A stretch of DNA of 62,609 nt from Bacteroidota bacterium. Its GTDB lineage: Bacteria > Bacteroidota > Bacteroidia > Chitinophagales > Chitinophagaceae. The notes below the pieces were generated by a model. It saw only the letters and a program-made list of their open reading frames with translations. It was not told the origin of the DNA and ran no database searches. Where the stretch lies: the NCBI GenBank assembly GCA_018268105.1, contig JAFDXG010000132.1:1-62609 (forward strand), given 5' to 3'. Position numbers and translations under genes: made by a program. Numbering within the stretch: position 1 is the stretch's first letter; the number at the start of each line of letters is the position of its first letter. Of this stretch, positions 31,898 through 40,028 are shown one piece after another.

Positions 31898-33475
31898 TTA
31901 GAAATTCGAAGGATTGCCGGTATCCCACCACAAACGAGTTGCGATATCGTCTTTGGCGCCTGGCCCCATTTTGGAAACTGCATCAGTAACGGCATCAGCA
32001 TTTCCTGTTCTTTCCGCATTCACAAATGGCATCCTTTTGATCCACTGATCAGCTGCAATAACACCCCAGTCGGCGTTACTGTCGTTCTTTGCTACATGTG
32101 GTATTTTAGGATAGCCTGTTCTCCTGAAATCCACCCAGGTTTCCAGTGTTTGGGTAAACGCAGCAAGATATTTTTGGGTAATGATCTTTTCTAATTTCAG
32201 CTCCTTGCTATCGGCATCATTCCAGGCTACGGTAATAGTGGATACAGCTAAAAAGCTATTGCGAGGATCTTTCGGGTCCACATAGTTAATAGGTTTGCTG
32301 GTATTATCAGCCAAATAAGCATCTACTCCACCGGCGCCCCAGTCAGCAAAAGAGGCCTTTACTCCATTTTCATAATTTGTTTTGGGGTCACCGGCGCCAG
32401 CCCAACCTCTTAAACCAGCTTCTGCCTTGAGGAATAATATTTCCGCAGCCGTTATGTCTCTCCTGGTTTGCACGGTGTTAAAATCATCCGATACCTTTGA
32501 AAACGGAACGTGGTCAGCTTTAGCATTGATGTATGCTCCGTTACGGATACCTTTGTAAGGTACAGTTGGATGGTCGCTAACCAAAGAAAGATCGGTTACA
32601 GGCGCATAGTATCTTGATATCCTGCCATCACCTAACCCTACCATGAACGATTCCATTACCCCACCCATACGGGTATCATCCCATGAATAGCAAATTTGTG
32701 CTACTGGCATTATATTACCTAAAAGTGAGTTCGTAAAGTTATCTGCATTGGTTTCAATCAAACCGGCAGGGTCACCCAAAGCCTTTTCTCCTTCAGTTTT
32801 TGCCATATTCGGATCCACTTTTGAGATGCGCATAGCAAGTCTTAACCGAATTGAGTTCACCACTTTCATCCACTGGGGGATGCTACCCTTATATTTAGTA
32901 GGATCAAATTTTGCGAAGCTCTTGCTTGTCTTGTTGTTTGCAAAGTCAGCCTGAATTGAGTCCAACTGCTTAAAAAACAAAGGATATAAGTCGGATTCTT
33001 TGTCATAAAGAATTGAAGCCGCCGTACTGCCATAGTTAGTGTAAATAACCGGACCATGAATTGCGGCCAGTTTAGATACCCCAATAATCCGGACGAGTTT
33101 GGCCCAAGTTGCGAAGATGGGCAGATTTTTTTCGCCTGCCAATCGAATCACCTGTTTTGCCGGTGACATAATACTACCATAAATGCGGTTCCAGTAGGAG
33201 TTCCAGCGGATATAATAAGTGGTATTATTTACATTACCCACAAAATCTGTTGGTGTGCCCATAAAACCCATCCAATTATCATAACAAAGGTCTTCTTCAA
33301 CCTGGTGCCCATTCAGGTTGAAAATCATTCCCGAAAAAGGAGATCCTACCAGGTTAAAATCCTGTTCAAGCAGTTCATCTGATATTTGGTTCGGGTTCTG
33401 ATTAATGCTTTCAAAATTTTTAGTGCAAGAACCGAATGTAATCAGGCATGCTATTCCAATAACTAAATATTTCAT
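31898..33475 (-). CDS. SusD/RagB-like glycan-binding lipoprotein (pair B)
   Basis: About 525 residues from the ATG at 33475; a frame six codons longer begins with a non-ATG codon next to the SusC stop and is less likely. The lipoprotein signal MKYLVIGIACLITFGSC ends in Cys 17 and is followed by TKNFESINQNPNQ. The internal blocks RLRLAMRISKVDPNMAKTEG and AEILFLKAEAGLRGW match pair A closely in kind, so both are SusD-like_2 proteins. This one is the lid lipoprotein for the SusC encoded just upstream. The two SusD proteins share the helices but differ strongly in their middle parts, which suggests different ligands. Confidence 0.9.
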   Translation of the reverse strand: MKYLVIGIACLITFGSCTKNFESINQNPNQISDELLEQDFNLVGSPFSGMIFNLNGHQVEEDLCYDNWMGFMGTPTDFVGNVNNTTYYIRWNSYWNRIYGSIMSPAKQVIRLAGEKNLPIFATWAKLVRIIGVSKLAAIHGPVIYTNYGSTAASILYDKESDLYPLFFKQLDSIQADFANNKTSKSFAKFDPTKYKGSIPQWMKVVNSIRLRLAMRISKVDPNMAKTEGEKALGDPAGLIETNADNFTNSLLGNIMPVAQICYSWDDTRMGGVMESFMVGLGDGRISRYYAPVTDLSLVSDHPTVPYKGIRNGAYINAKADHVPFSKVSDDFNTVQTRRDITAAEILFLKAEAGLRGWAGAGDPKTNYENGVKASFADWGAGGVDAYLADNTSKPINYVDPKDPRNSFLAVSTITVAWNDADSKELKLEKIITQKYLAAFTQTLETWVDFRRTGYPKIPHVAKNDSNADWGVIAADQWIKRMPFVNAERTGNADAVTDAVSKMGPGAKDDIATRLWWDTGNPSNF

Positions 33476-33494
33476 ATTAATTAGTTTAACCATT

Positions 33495-36400
33495 TTAGAA
33501 TGTAAATTTCACATTAAAACCAAATTGTCTCGTTGCGGGCAAACTAAATACATCATTTGATTGCATAGAGTTGTTGGTACTCATGGCCGCTTCAGGATCA
33601 TACGGGGCTTTTTTGTAGAAGAAAAATAAATTTCTTCCAATCAAAGAAACAGAAGCATCTTTGAATACAGGATTGGGATTTTTAGACCGGAAGGTATAGC
33701 CCAGTACCAATTGACCCAGGCGCACATTCGTTCTGGAATAAATATAGGGCTCCATAATTTTATTTCTGTCGCCAATGGCAGAATAATAGGTTGCCGGATC
33801 AAGTTTGGTAACTTCAGTTGACCCCATAATAGCATTAATAGGTACATACCCCAGGTCTCTTGCTGCGGCACTCCTTTCACTTACACCATATGAATCAAGA
33901 AACGCTTCGGTTTTTGAGAATGCGACGCCACCAAATTTTCCATTGATCAAAAAGCTGGCAAAGAAATTATGGAAGGTAAAATTGTTGTTCCAGCCCAGCA
34001 GGAAATCAGGGTTTACGTTACCAACTTTTTCCATGTTAGCAGCTTTTGTTGGTGTAGGGGCTGAGGTTTCTTTATTAGTCAGCACAATCTGACCTTTATC
34101 ATTTCTTGCAAATTTATAAATATACACATCGTTAAACGAGCCGCCGGCTATGATAAGCGAAGAGAAACCTTCATCACCGCCAGAAAGGTTTCCTGAGGTT
34201 GCCGCAACATACCCCGGATTAGACGCTATTAATTCAACAATTTTATTTTTGTTTTGTGAGCTGTTGATAGAGGTGCTCCAACTAAAGTTTACGCTCCTTA
34301 TAGGTTCTGCATTTAAAGAAAGTTCAAATCCACGATTGACGATCTTTCCGGCATTTACATAATAAGTTGTATATCCGGAGCCCGAAGGTGCTGCAAGTGT
34401 CAGGAACTGGTTGGTGCTGACATCCTTATACAAAGTGAAATCCAAGCCGATCCTGTTATGAAAAAATCTTATTTCAGTACCATATTCAGTACCTACAATC
34501 TTTTCTGGTTTCAGGTTGGTAAAAGGCACTTGGGTATTTCGGTTGATCCCTCCAATGCCTGTTGACAGGTTACCTGTTCCTCCAATTGAATTCCATGGAT
34601 TTACTACATTATAAGGTACTTCGTTAGCTGTCTGGCTTAGGGAGGCCCGCACTTTAAAGAAGGAAATCACCTCTGGCAGCCTAATCATCTGGCTGATTAC
34701 AACGCTCGCTCCTACAGAAGGATACAGGTAGGACTCATTACCGGTAAGTGCCAGTGTAGACGCCCAGTCGTTGCGGGCAGCAAGGTCAAGAAATGCATAG
34801 TCTTTAAACCCAATTGTAGCATTTGCAAAAGCGCCTTGTTTAATTGTCTCGTTGATTGTTTTGTTAAACATCACGTTGTTTGGAAAGTTAGCGAACGTGT
34901 AAAAGTTGGGATATTGTAATGGGTTTGTACCCGCACCATTATCCACATTCATGCCATCATTGAAGACATTCTTCTGGTAAGCCAGTCCCGCTAATGCGGC
35001 AAGACTAAAGTCACCGAAGGTTTTATTGTACGTCAGAATACCATCAGTATAAAGAGACTGATCTGTATATTTTGTATAAATCCATCTACCATTTGCACTC
35101 ACACTTACCGAGTTTCCGGCGGCGGCATAACGGTAATCTCTTTCCAGGGTATTGTAGTCAATGTTTCCTCTAACTTCAAACTTAAGGCCCTCAGCGATCT
35201 GATAGGATAACTTCAGGCTTGCAATAGCTCGTTTGGAAGTTGCCACCTTAGGATTCTTATAGAGTTCCCAAAAGGGGTTGTTTTGTTTTTCTTCAGTAGA
35301 GTACCAATTCATTTTATACAGGTTCCTGGTACTGTCAAATACCTGGTAATTGTTTTTAAAGTAGTTGAAATCCTTGTCTCTTCCAAACAGGAATAGTCCT
35401 GTAAGCGGATTATTATAGTATCCAGCACCCGGGCGATTCTTTGATTTTTCCGAAGCGAGGATTACGTTGGAGCTGATCACCAGCTTATCGTTTAGTAATT
35501 TTGTGCTTTGATTAAACGAAAAGTTGTGTTTGGTGTAGCTATTTGTTGGCATTACGCCGGTTGCGGAGGTATTGGCATAAGAAAAGTATGCTGTAGTTTT
35601 GTCATTGCCGCCGTGTATAGCCACTGAATTTGTGTAGGTGCCACCTGTGCGGAAGAAGTCATTAATATAATCCTTTTGATAACTATCCGATGAAATATTT
35701 TGAACCGGAGACTTTCCCGTAAAATTGATCAGGTCTGTATTTACGAATCCTGAGGAAGTAGCAGTTTTCATTTTGGGATACACCCAGCTATAATCTCCAC
35801 CTGTTGTTCCATACCGATATTGAAAATCGGGAAGATTGGCTACTTTATCAAAAATAGTGCTTGAGCTGAAGTCTACTGACGCTTTTCCGGATTTTCCTTT
35901 TTTTGTTGTGATCAGGATAACGCCATTGGCACCCTGGCTCCCATAAAGGATAGCGGCGTTTGCGCCACGTAATATGTTTACACTTTCAATGTCTGCCGGA
36001 TTGATCGCCGAAAGACCATCACCGCCGTCAGTACCGCCATAAGAGCCGGGTTGGCCGGTCTTATTGTTAACCATCGGGATACCATCAATAACATAGAGTG
36101 CTTCGCTAAGCCCGGTAAGTGATTTGTTGCCTCTCAGCACAGCTTTGGTGGATCCGCCAGGACCAGAAGTATTGATCTTAATGTCGAGACCCGCTGCCTT
36201 ACCGCTAAGTGCATCTACAAAGTTTGTGTTAGATGCTTTTCGCAACTCATCGCCATTCACCGTCTGTGCTGCATAGGTCAAAGCCTTTTTCTCACGTTTA
36301 ATACCTAATGCCGTTACAACTACTTCTTGCAAAGCAGCCGTACTGGCAGACATTTTAACAGAAACATTACTTTCTGAGGCAGCTACAGCCACTTCCTTTT

Positions 36401-36632
36401 TCTCGTAACCAACTGAAGAAATTTCAAGTACAATATTTCCGTTGGGAACAGACATGCTGAATTTACCATCAACATCTGTAAGAGTCTGAATGTTTTTACC
36501 TTTAACTTTTATAGTTGCTGAAGGTATTGCATTATTGTCAGCATCCGAGACTTGCCCGCTGATCTGGCGGGTTTGTGCCGACACAAAATTTGCTATTAAC
36601 ATGAATAGCAACAGTAACCTGAATTTGGCCAT
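33495..36632 (-). CDS. SusC/RagA-family TonB-dependent outer-membrane transporter (pair B)
   Basis: About 1,045 residues from the ATG at 36632, which begins a good signal peptide (MAKFRLLLLFMLIANFVSAQ). A further 11 codons upstream would start with TTG. A regulatory-like beta-sandwich follows (about residues 24-105: ISGQVSDADNNAIPSATIKV), then the plug with FVDALSGKAAGLDIKI and ALYVIDGIPM, and a barrel ending in ATRQFGFNVKFTF. The ROK regulator gene ends 33 bp upstream on the same strand, so regulator, transporter and lid protein are probably one operon. Function: TonB-driven import of a glycan oligomer. Confidence 0.93.
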   Translation of the reverse strand: MAKFRLLLLFMLIANFVSAQTRQISGQVSDADNNAIPSATIKVKGKNIQTLTDVDGKFSMSVPNGNIVLEISSVGYEKKEVAVAASESNVSVKMSASTAALQEVVVTALGIKREKKALTYAAQTVNGDELRKASNTNFVDALSGKAAGLDIKINTSGPGGSTKAVLRGNKSLTGLSEALYVIDGIPMVNNKTGQPGSYGGTDGGDGLSAINPADIESVNILRGANAAILYGSQGANGVILITTKKGKSGKASVDFSSSTIFDKVANLPDFQYRYGTTGGDYSWVYPKMKTATSSGFVNTDLINFTGKSPVQNISSDSYQKDYINDFFRTGGTYTNSVAIHGGNDKTTAYFSYANTSATGVMPTNSYTKHNFSFNQSTKLLNDKLVISSNVILASEKSKNRPGAGYYNNPLTGLFLFGRDKDFNYFKNNYQVFDSTRNLYKMNWYSTEEKQNNPFWELYKNPKVATSKRAIASLKLSYQIAEGLKFEVRGNIDYNTLERDYRYAAAGNSVSVSANGRWIYTKYTDQSLYTDGILTYNKTFGDFSLAALAGLAYQKNVFNDGMNVDNGAGTNPLQYPNFYTFANFPNNVMFNKTINETIKQGAFANATIGFKDYAFLDLAARNDWASTLALTGNESYLYPSVGASVVISQMIRLPEVISFFKVRASLSQTANEVPYNVVNPWNSIGGTGNLSTGIGGINRNTQVPFTNLKPEKIVGTEYGTEIRFFHNRIGLDFTLYKDVSTNQFLTLAAPSGSGYTTYYVNAGKIVNRGFELSLNAEPIRSVNFSWSTSINSSQNKNKIVELIASNPGYVAATSGNLSGGDEGFSSLIIAGGSFNDVYIYKFARNDKGQIVLTNKETSAPTPTKAANMEKVGNVNPDFLLGWNNNFTFHNFFASFLINGKFGGVAFSKTEAFLDSYGVSERSAAARDLGYVPINAIMGSTEVTKLDPATYYSAIGDRNKIMEPYIYSRTNVRLGQLVLGYTFRSKNPNPVFKDASVSLIGRNLFFFYKKAPYDPEAAMSTNNSMQSNDVFSLPATRQFGFNVKFTF

Positions 36633-36665
36633 AAGTGTCAATTTTAGTTTTAGAAATAATAACAA

Positions 36666-37883
36666 TTAAGGATGATTGAAAATCATTAAGTTTCTTTTAC
36701 GATTTTTATCTAGTATAAAATAATTATCAACTACAAGAGCTGCCGCACCATTCAGTGACGCATTCCCACCCAGCCGTGATATTTTTACTTGTGTACTTTC
36801 CAATATCCTCGGGATACAAAACCGGTGTAAAGCCTGTTCTATGGGTGCCATCAGGATTTTTCCCGCATTTGCCCCTTGTCCACTCAGCACTATCAGTTCG
36901 GGGTTTACAATATGTACCAAAATAGCCAGACCCTTTCCTATCTTATACGCCATATCGGTAAGCAGGTCAATCGCATCCGGGTCACCCTGGTTTGCAGCAG
37001 TCATTATAGACTTGCTTACCTGCTCATAATTACCTTCAAAATTTATCCCTGAAGATCTTCTTCCTTTAATTTTATCAATAGCTTTATCTACTATTACCTT
37101 TAAAGTTGCTTCCGTTTCGAGACAACCTCTTTTGCCACATTCGCAAAGTTTATCACTCTCACTTATCGGTATATGACTGAACTCTCCCGCATATCCTGCA
37201 CTACCTCTGAAAAGCTGATTATCTATAATCATTCCCAACCCAACGCCCCAGCCTATATTCACCACCATTACATTTTCGCAATTCTTGGCGTGTCCGAATC
37301 TTAGTTCTGCAAGCGCTATTACACTGGAGTCATTATCAATAACTACCGGAAGATGGAGGAGTTGTCCCAACCGATCTCTTAGATTTACCTTTGCATCCTC
37401 AACAGGTAAGTAGGTATAGTTGATGCCTTCTTTAATATTTATAAATCCCGGCATCCCAATCCCAACTCCTAAAATATCTTCACGGTTTATTCCTGCCCTT
37501 TCAATAGTGTCATTAATAAATTCAACCAGTATTTGTAAAGACCTGTCGTTGCCCGACAATATTATCTCACGGGTTTCAGTTGGAAAAAGGTTCTTTTGCT
37601 GGAGGTTGCTTATGTTTACCTTAGTCACTATTTGATCCATTGCAACCGTAACAATGTACTTCTTATCAGGGTTGAGACTATATATCCGCGGACGCCGTCC
37701 GCCACTTGATGGAGCATACCCGGTTTCAAACAGATAGCCGGATTTAATAAGTAATTCAATTCCTTTAGAAATAACCGGAATACTCTTTCCTAACGTTTCA
37801 CTTAATTCTGCACAGGATATGTTTTGGTTATAATAAAACTCCCGAAAAATCTGGTACTCTAAAAAACTATTTAAGTCCCTCAA
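36666..37883 (-). CDS. ROK-family transcriptional regulator
   Basis: A 405-residue protein. A winged-helix DNA-binding domain (about residues 1-75: NISCAELSETLGKSIPVISKGIELLIKSGYL) is followed by a ROK sugar-kinase-like domain. The ROK zinc motif is visible as CECGKRGCLE (near residue 245), and the ATP/sugar region as VVNIGWGVGLGMI. Members such as Mlc, NagC and XylR bind sugars or act through them and repress transport genes. An in-frame TAA lies two codons before the TTG at 37883, and no ATG occurs before the conserved helix-turn-helix, so a TTG start is the best reading. It is the first gene of the ROK-SusC-SusD unit. Confidence 0.9.
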   Translation of the reverse strand: MRDLNSFLEYQIFREFYYNQNISCAELSETLGKSIPVISKGIELLIKSGYLFETGYAPSSGGRRPRIYSLNPDKKYIVTVAMDQIVTKVNISNLQQKNLFPTETREIILSGNDRSLQILVEFINDTIERAGINREDILGVGIGMPGFINIKEGINYTYLPVEDAKVNLRDRLGQLLHLPVVIDNDSSVIALAELRFGHAKNCENVMVVNIGWGVGLGMIIDNQLFRGSAGYAGEFSHIPISESDKLCECGKRGCLETEATLKVIVDKAIDKIKGRRSSGINFEGNYEQVSKSIMTAANQGDPDAIDLLTDMAYKIGKGLAILVHIVNPELIVLSGQGANAGKILMAPIEQALHRFCIPRILESTQVKISRLGGNASLNGAAALVVDNYFILDKNRKRNLMIFNHP

Positions 37884-37901
37884 GCTTTATTATAAATTTT
37901 G

Positions 37902-37954
37902 GTTTGTTAACCAAACTTACTAAATCAATTTAAAAAGTATTAACATTTGTTAAC
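37902..37954 (-). promoter_or_regulatory. ROK promoter with two GTTAACAAA operator-like repeats
   Basis: On the minus strand TAAGTTTG (37919-37912) matches TAnnTTTG. GTTAACAAA occurs twice in the same orientation, at 37954-37946 (upstream of the promoter) and 37911-37903 (overlapping the expected start site). The downstream copy is also part of an interrupted palindrome, GTTTG-TTAAC-CAAAC (37902-37916). This is a plausible operator arrangement for autoregulation by the ROK protein, whose TTG start is at 37883. Confidence 0.5.
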
Positions 37955-38111
37955 TTTTTTCAAAAATTTCATTTTTTTCAAATGTAAGCGGCAAATACAA
38001 AGAACAAATTAAAAAACTTTAAAAGGTTGCCTGAATTCTTTAACAAATTGATGGTTTGTACTGCCATCATCTCCAAATCTTCCGAAAGGGTTTTGGATTT
38101 TCGCTGCCTAA

Positions 38112-39545
38112 CTACCACAAAAATGTACCTACAGCACCACCATTCAGTTTTACAGGTATAACATTAGTTCCACACCTGATCCAAAAATTAGTTGCTGATT
38201 CCTTTTCATTTAATACAATTAAAACTGTTTTTCCATCCTCTGTTTTAAATGCAACATTCGGTAAGGAAGCAGGTTGAGTAGAGTCTATATGTACAGACCC
38301 GGGTCTTATGAACTTTGCTGCATGGGCTATGATATAATAAGCGGGATTTCTTTTTACAATATTTCCGTCAATAGTAAGAGCGCCGAGACACTCCGTACAG
38401 CCGCCGGGAGTGTGGGGAGTAAGCCTTGAATCTGATGCCAGGTTCCACTCCAGAGCAATCTTACACCAGTTGCGCATAGCACCTATAATTACGTTCCTGG
38501 TATGCCATGCAAGATCGGCCTTCAAATTGCCCGGGGCACCAATCCATTGTTCAGTAAAATACAGGTTCTTACCGGGATGGGCATTGTGAACTGAAGTAAG
38601 CGTATCAATATCACCTGCATAAAGATGAAACGCTGATCCATCCACATATTCTGCCGCAGTTGTATCATTTAATATGGTTAGCGGATACTCAGGGTGATTA
38701 GCATTATGATCATACACTATTATTTTGGTGGGTATCCCGTTTGATTTAAAAACGGGTCCGAGATTTTTCTTAATAAAATCCCTTTGTTCAATGGCGGTCA
38801 TCAGCATACTGGGGTTGTTGCCCGGATGGAGGGGTTCATTCTGCACAGTAATAGCGTCAATTAAAATTCCCTCCGCCCGCATTGCCTGTATATATTTCAC
38901 AAAATATCTGGCATATACATCATAATATTCCGGCTTCAAATTTCCACCAACAGTACTGCTGTTTGTTTTCATCCACACCGGTGGCGACCAGGGTGTTGCC
39001 AAAATTTTGATAGCAGAGTTTATAACAAGTATTTCCTTGAGTATAGGAATGAGGTTTGCGGTATCGGGGGCAATGCTGAATTTTTCCAAACTTATATCCG
39101 TATCTCCCTCCTGAAGATCATCATAAGAAAATGGCAAAGCATCAAGGTCTGAAGCACCGATACTTATACGCAAATAGCTTACTCCGATTGATGCATCATC
39201 GGTGGAGAAAAGTTCTTTCAATATATCAGCCCGGGCATTTTTATCCATTTGATGCAGGTGCATGGCACTCCCGCCGGTAAGAGTATATCCGAAACCATCA
39301 ATGGTCTGATAGGTTTTTGTGCTATCAATAAAGATTACAGGATAATTATTTGATGCGGCTTCAAATGTAGGAACAGGTTCCTGTTTTTTGAAAAGTATCC
39401 CGGCAGCCGGATCGGTTAGCCACAAAGTAGCCGCACGGGAAGCACTCTTAACTGGGATTGATTTCCGGTTGCACGACAGGCAGGTAAGAAAGCACAGAAC
39501 AATAACAGGAGATATTATTTTACAACACTGGGACATGGCAGGCAT
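38112..39545 (-). CDS. GH30-family glycoside hydrolase, secreted lipoprotein
   Basis: About 477 residues from the ATG at 39545; a second ATG at 39536 would also serve. A lipoprotein signal ends at CFLTCLSC. The catalytic barrel shows GFGYTLTGGSAMHL and YLRISIGASDLD near the N-terminus. The acid/base Glu lies in TVQNEPLHPGN (about residue 235) and the nucleophile Glu in LYFTEQWIGAPG (about 332), both at clan GH-A positions. GH30 enzymes cleave beta-linked glycans such as beta-1,6-glucan, glucosylceramide or xylan; the subfamily looks like the glucosylceramidase-like group, but the substrate is not proven. It lies upstream of the ROK-SusCD genes on the same strand and is the only intact glycosidase of this locus. 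Confidence 0.88.
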   Translation of the reverse strand: MPAMSQCCKIISPVIVLCFLTCLSCNRKSIPVKSASRAATLWLTDPAAGILFKKQEPVPTFEAASNNYPVIFIDSTKTYQTIDGFGYTLTGGSAMHLHQMDKNARADILKELFSTDDASIGVSYLRISIGASDLDALPFSYDDLQEGDTDISLEKFSIAPDTANLIPILKEILVINSAIKILATPWSPPVWMKTNSSTVGGNLKPEYYDVYARYFVKYIQAMRAEGILIDAITVQNEPLHPGNNPSMLMTAIEQRDFIKKNLGPVFKSNGIPTKIIVYDHNANHPEYPLTILNDTTAAEYVDGSAFHLYAGDIDTLTSVHNAHPGKNLYFTEQWIGAPGNLKADLAWHTRNVIIGAMRNWCKIALEWNLASDSRLTPHTPGGCTECLGALTIDGNIVKRNPAYYIIAHAAKFIRPGSVHIDSTQPASLPNVAFKTEDGKTVLIVLNEKESATNFWIRCGTNVIPVKLNGGAVGTFLW

Positions 39546-39610
39546 CTTAGTGGTGAACAAGATAATACTTATACTCAGTTTTGCCCCGGCAAATTCATGG
39601 CATCTGCCTG

Positions 39611-39943
39611 TTAATCGTCTTTCAGCTTTGGGTTTTCTTTGTGTCTTTCTGCATCACGATAATTTTTTTTCTCAAAATTCTTTTGCAGCGCTTCGGTTAG
39701 GTTCACACCGGTTTGGTTGGCCAGGCATAGCAATACCCACAGTATGTCAGCCATTTCATCTGCGATCTCTTTTCCTTTATCGCTTTCTTTAAAAGACTGC
39801 TCCCCATAAGTTCTTACCATCAGTCTCGATAATTCGCCTACTTCCTCCATCAGTATACCCAGGTTGGTGAGTTCACCAAAATAGCGTACGCCTGTGGTCT
39901 TTATCCATTCATCTATCTGCTGCTGTGCTTGTTCTATTGTCAT
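39611..39943 (-). CDS. MazG-like nucleotide pyrophosphohydrolase
   Basis: A short, 110-residue all-alpha NTP pyrophosphohydrolase. The magnesium-binding pattern is EEVGE (near residues 33-37) followed by DEMADILW (about 62-69), as in MazG and dUTPase-like proteins. The family hydrolyses nucleoside triphosphates to monophosphates and pyrophosphate and is often described as house-cleaning. A lysine-rich tail ends the protein. It sits between the DUF5686 gene and the GH30 gene on the same strand, 65 bp before the GH30 start; it is likely unrelated in function to the carbohydrate genes. Confidence 0.85.
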   Translation of the reverse strand: MTIEQAQQQIDEWIKTTGVRYFGELTNLGILMEEVGELSRLMVRTYGEQSFKESDKGKEIADEMADILWVLLCLANQTGVNLTEALQKNFEKKNYRDAERHKENPKLKDD

Positions 39944-39959
39944 ATTACAGTTTTGTTTG

Positions 39960-40022
39960 AGTGGTGGGTGGTAAGCTTTGAGCTATGAGTGCCCTAAGCC
40001 CACGGCTCACAGCCCCAAGCCC
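39960..40022. repeat. Low-complexity near-repeat segment
   Basis: The spacer contains degenerate repeats of GCYYANRGC-like words (GAGCTATGAGT, CCTAAGCCCACGGCTCACAGCCCCAAGCCC). Its composition is richer in G and C than the neighbouring DNA. Similar spacers at about 43349-43416 and 50243-50281 share words such as CTGATAACTGATAGCT. No coding or promoter pattern was seen. Confidence 0.35.
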
Positions 40023-40028
40023 ATTACC

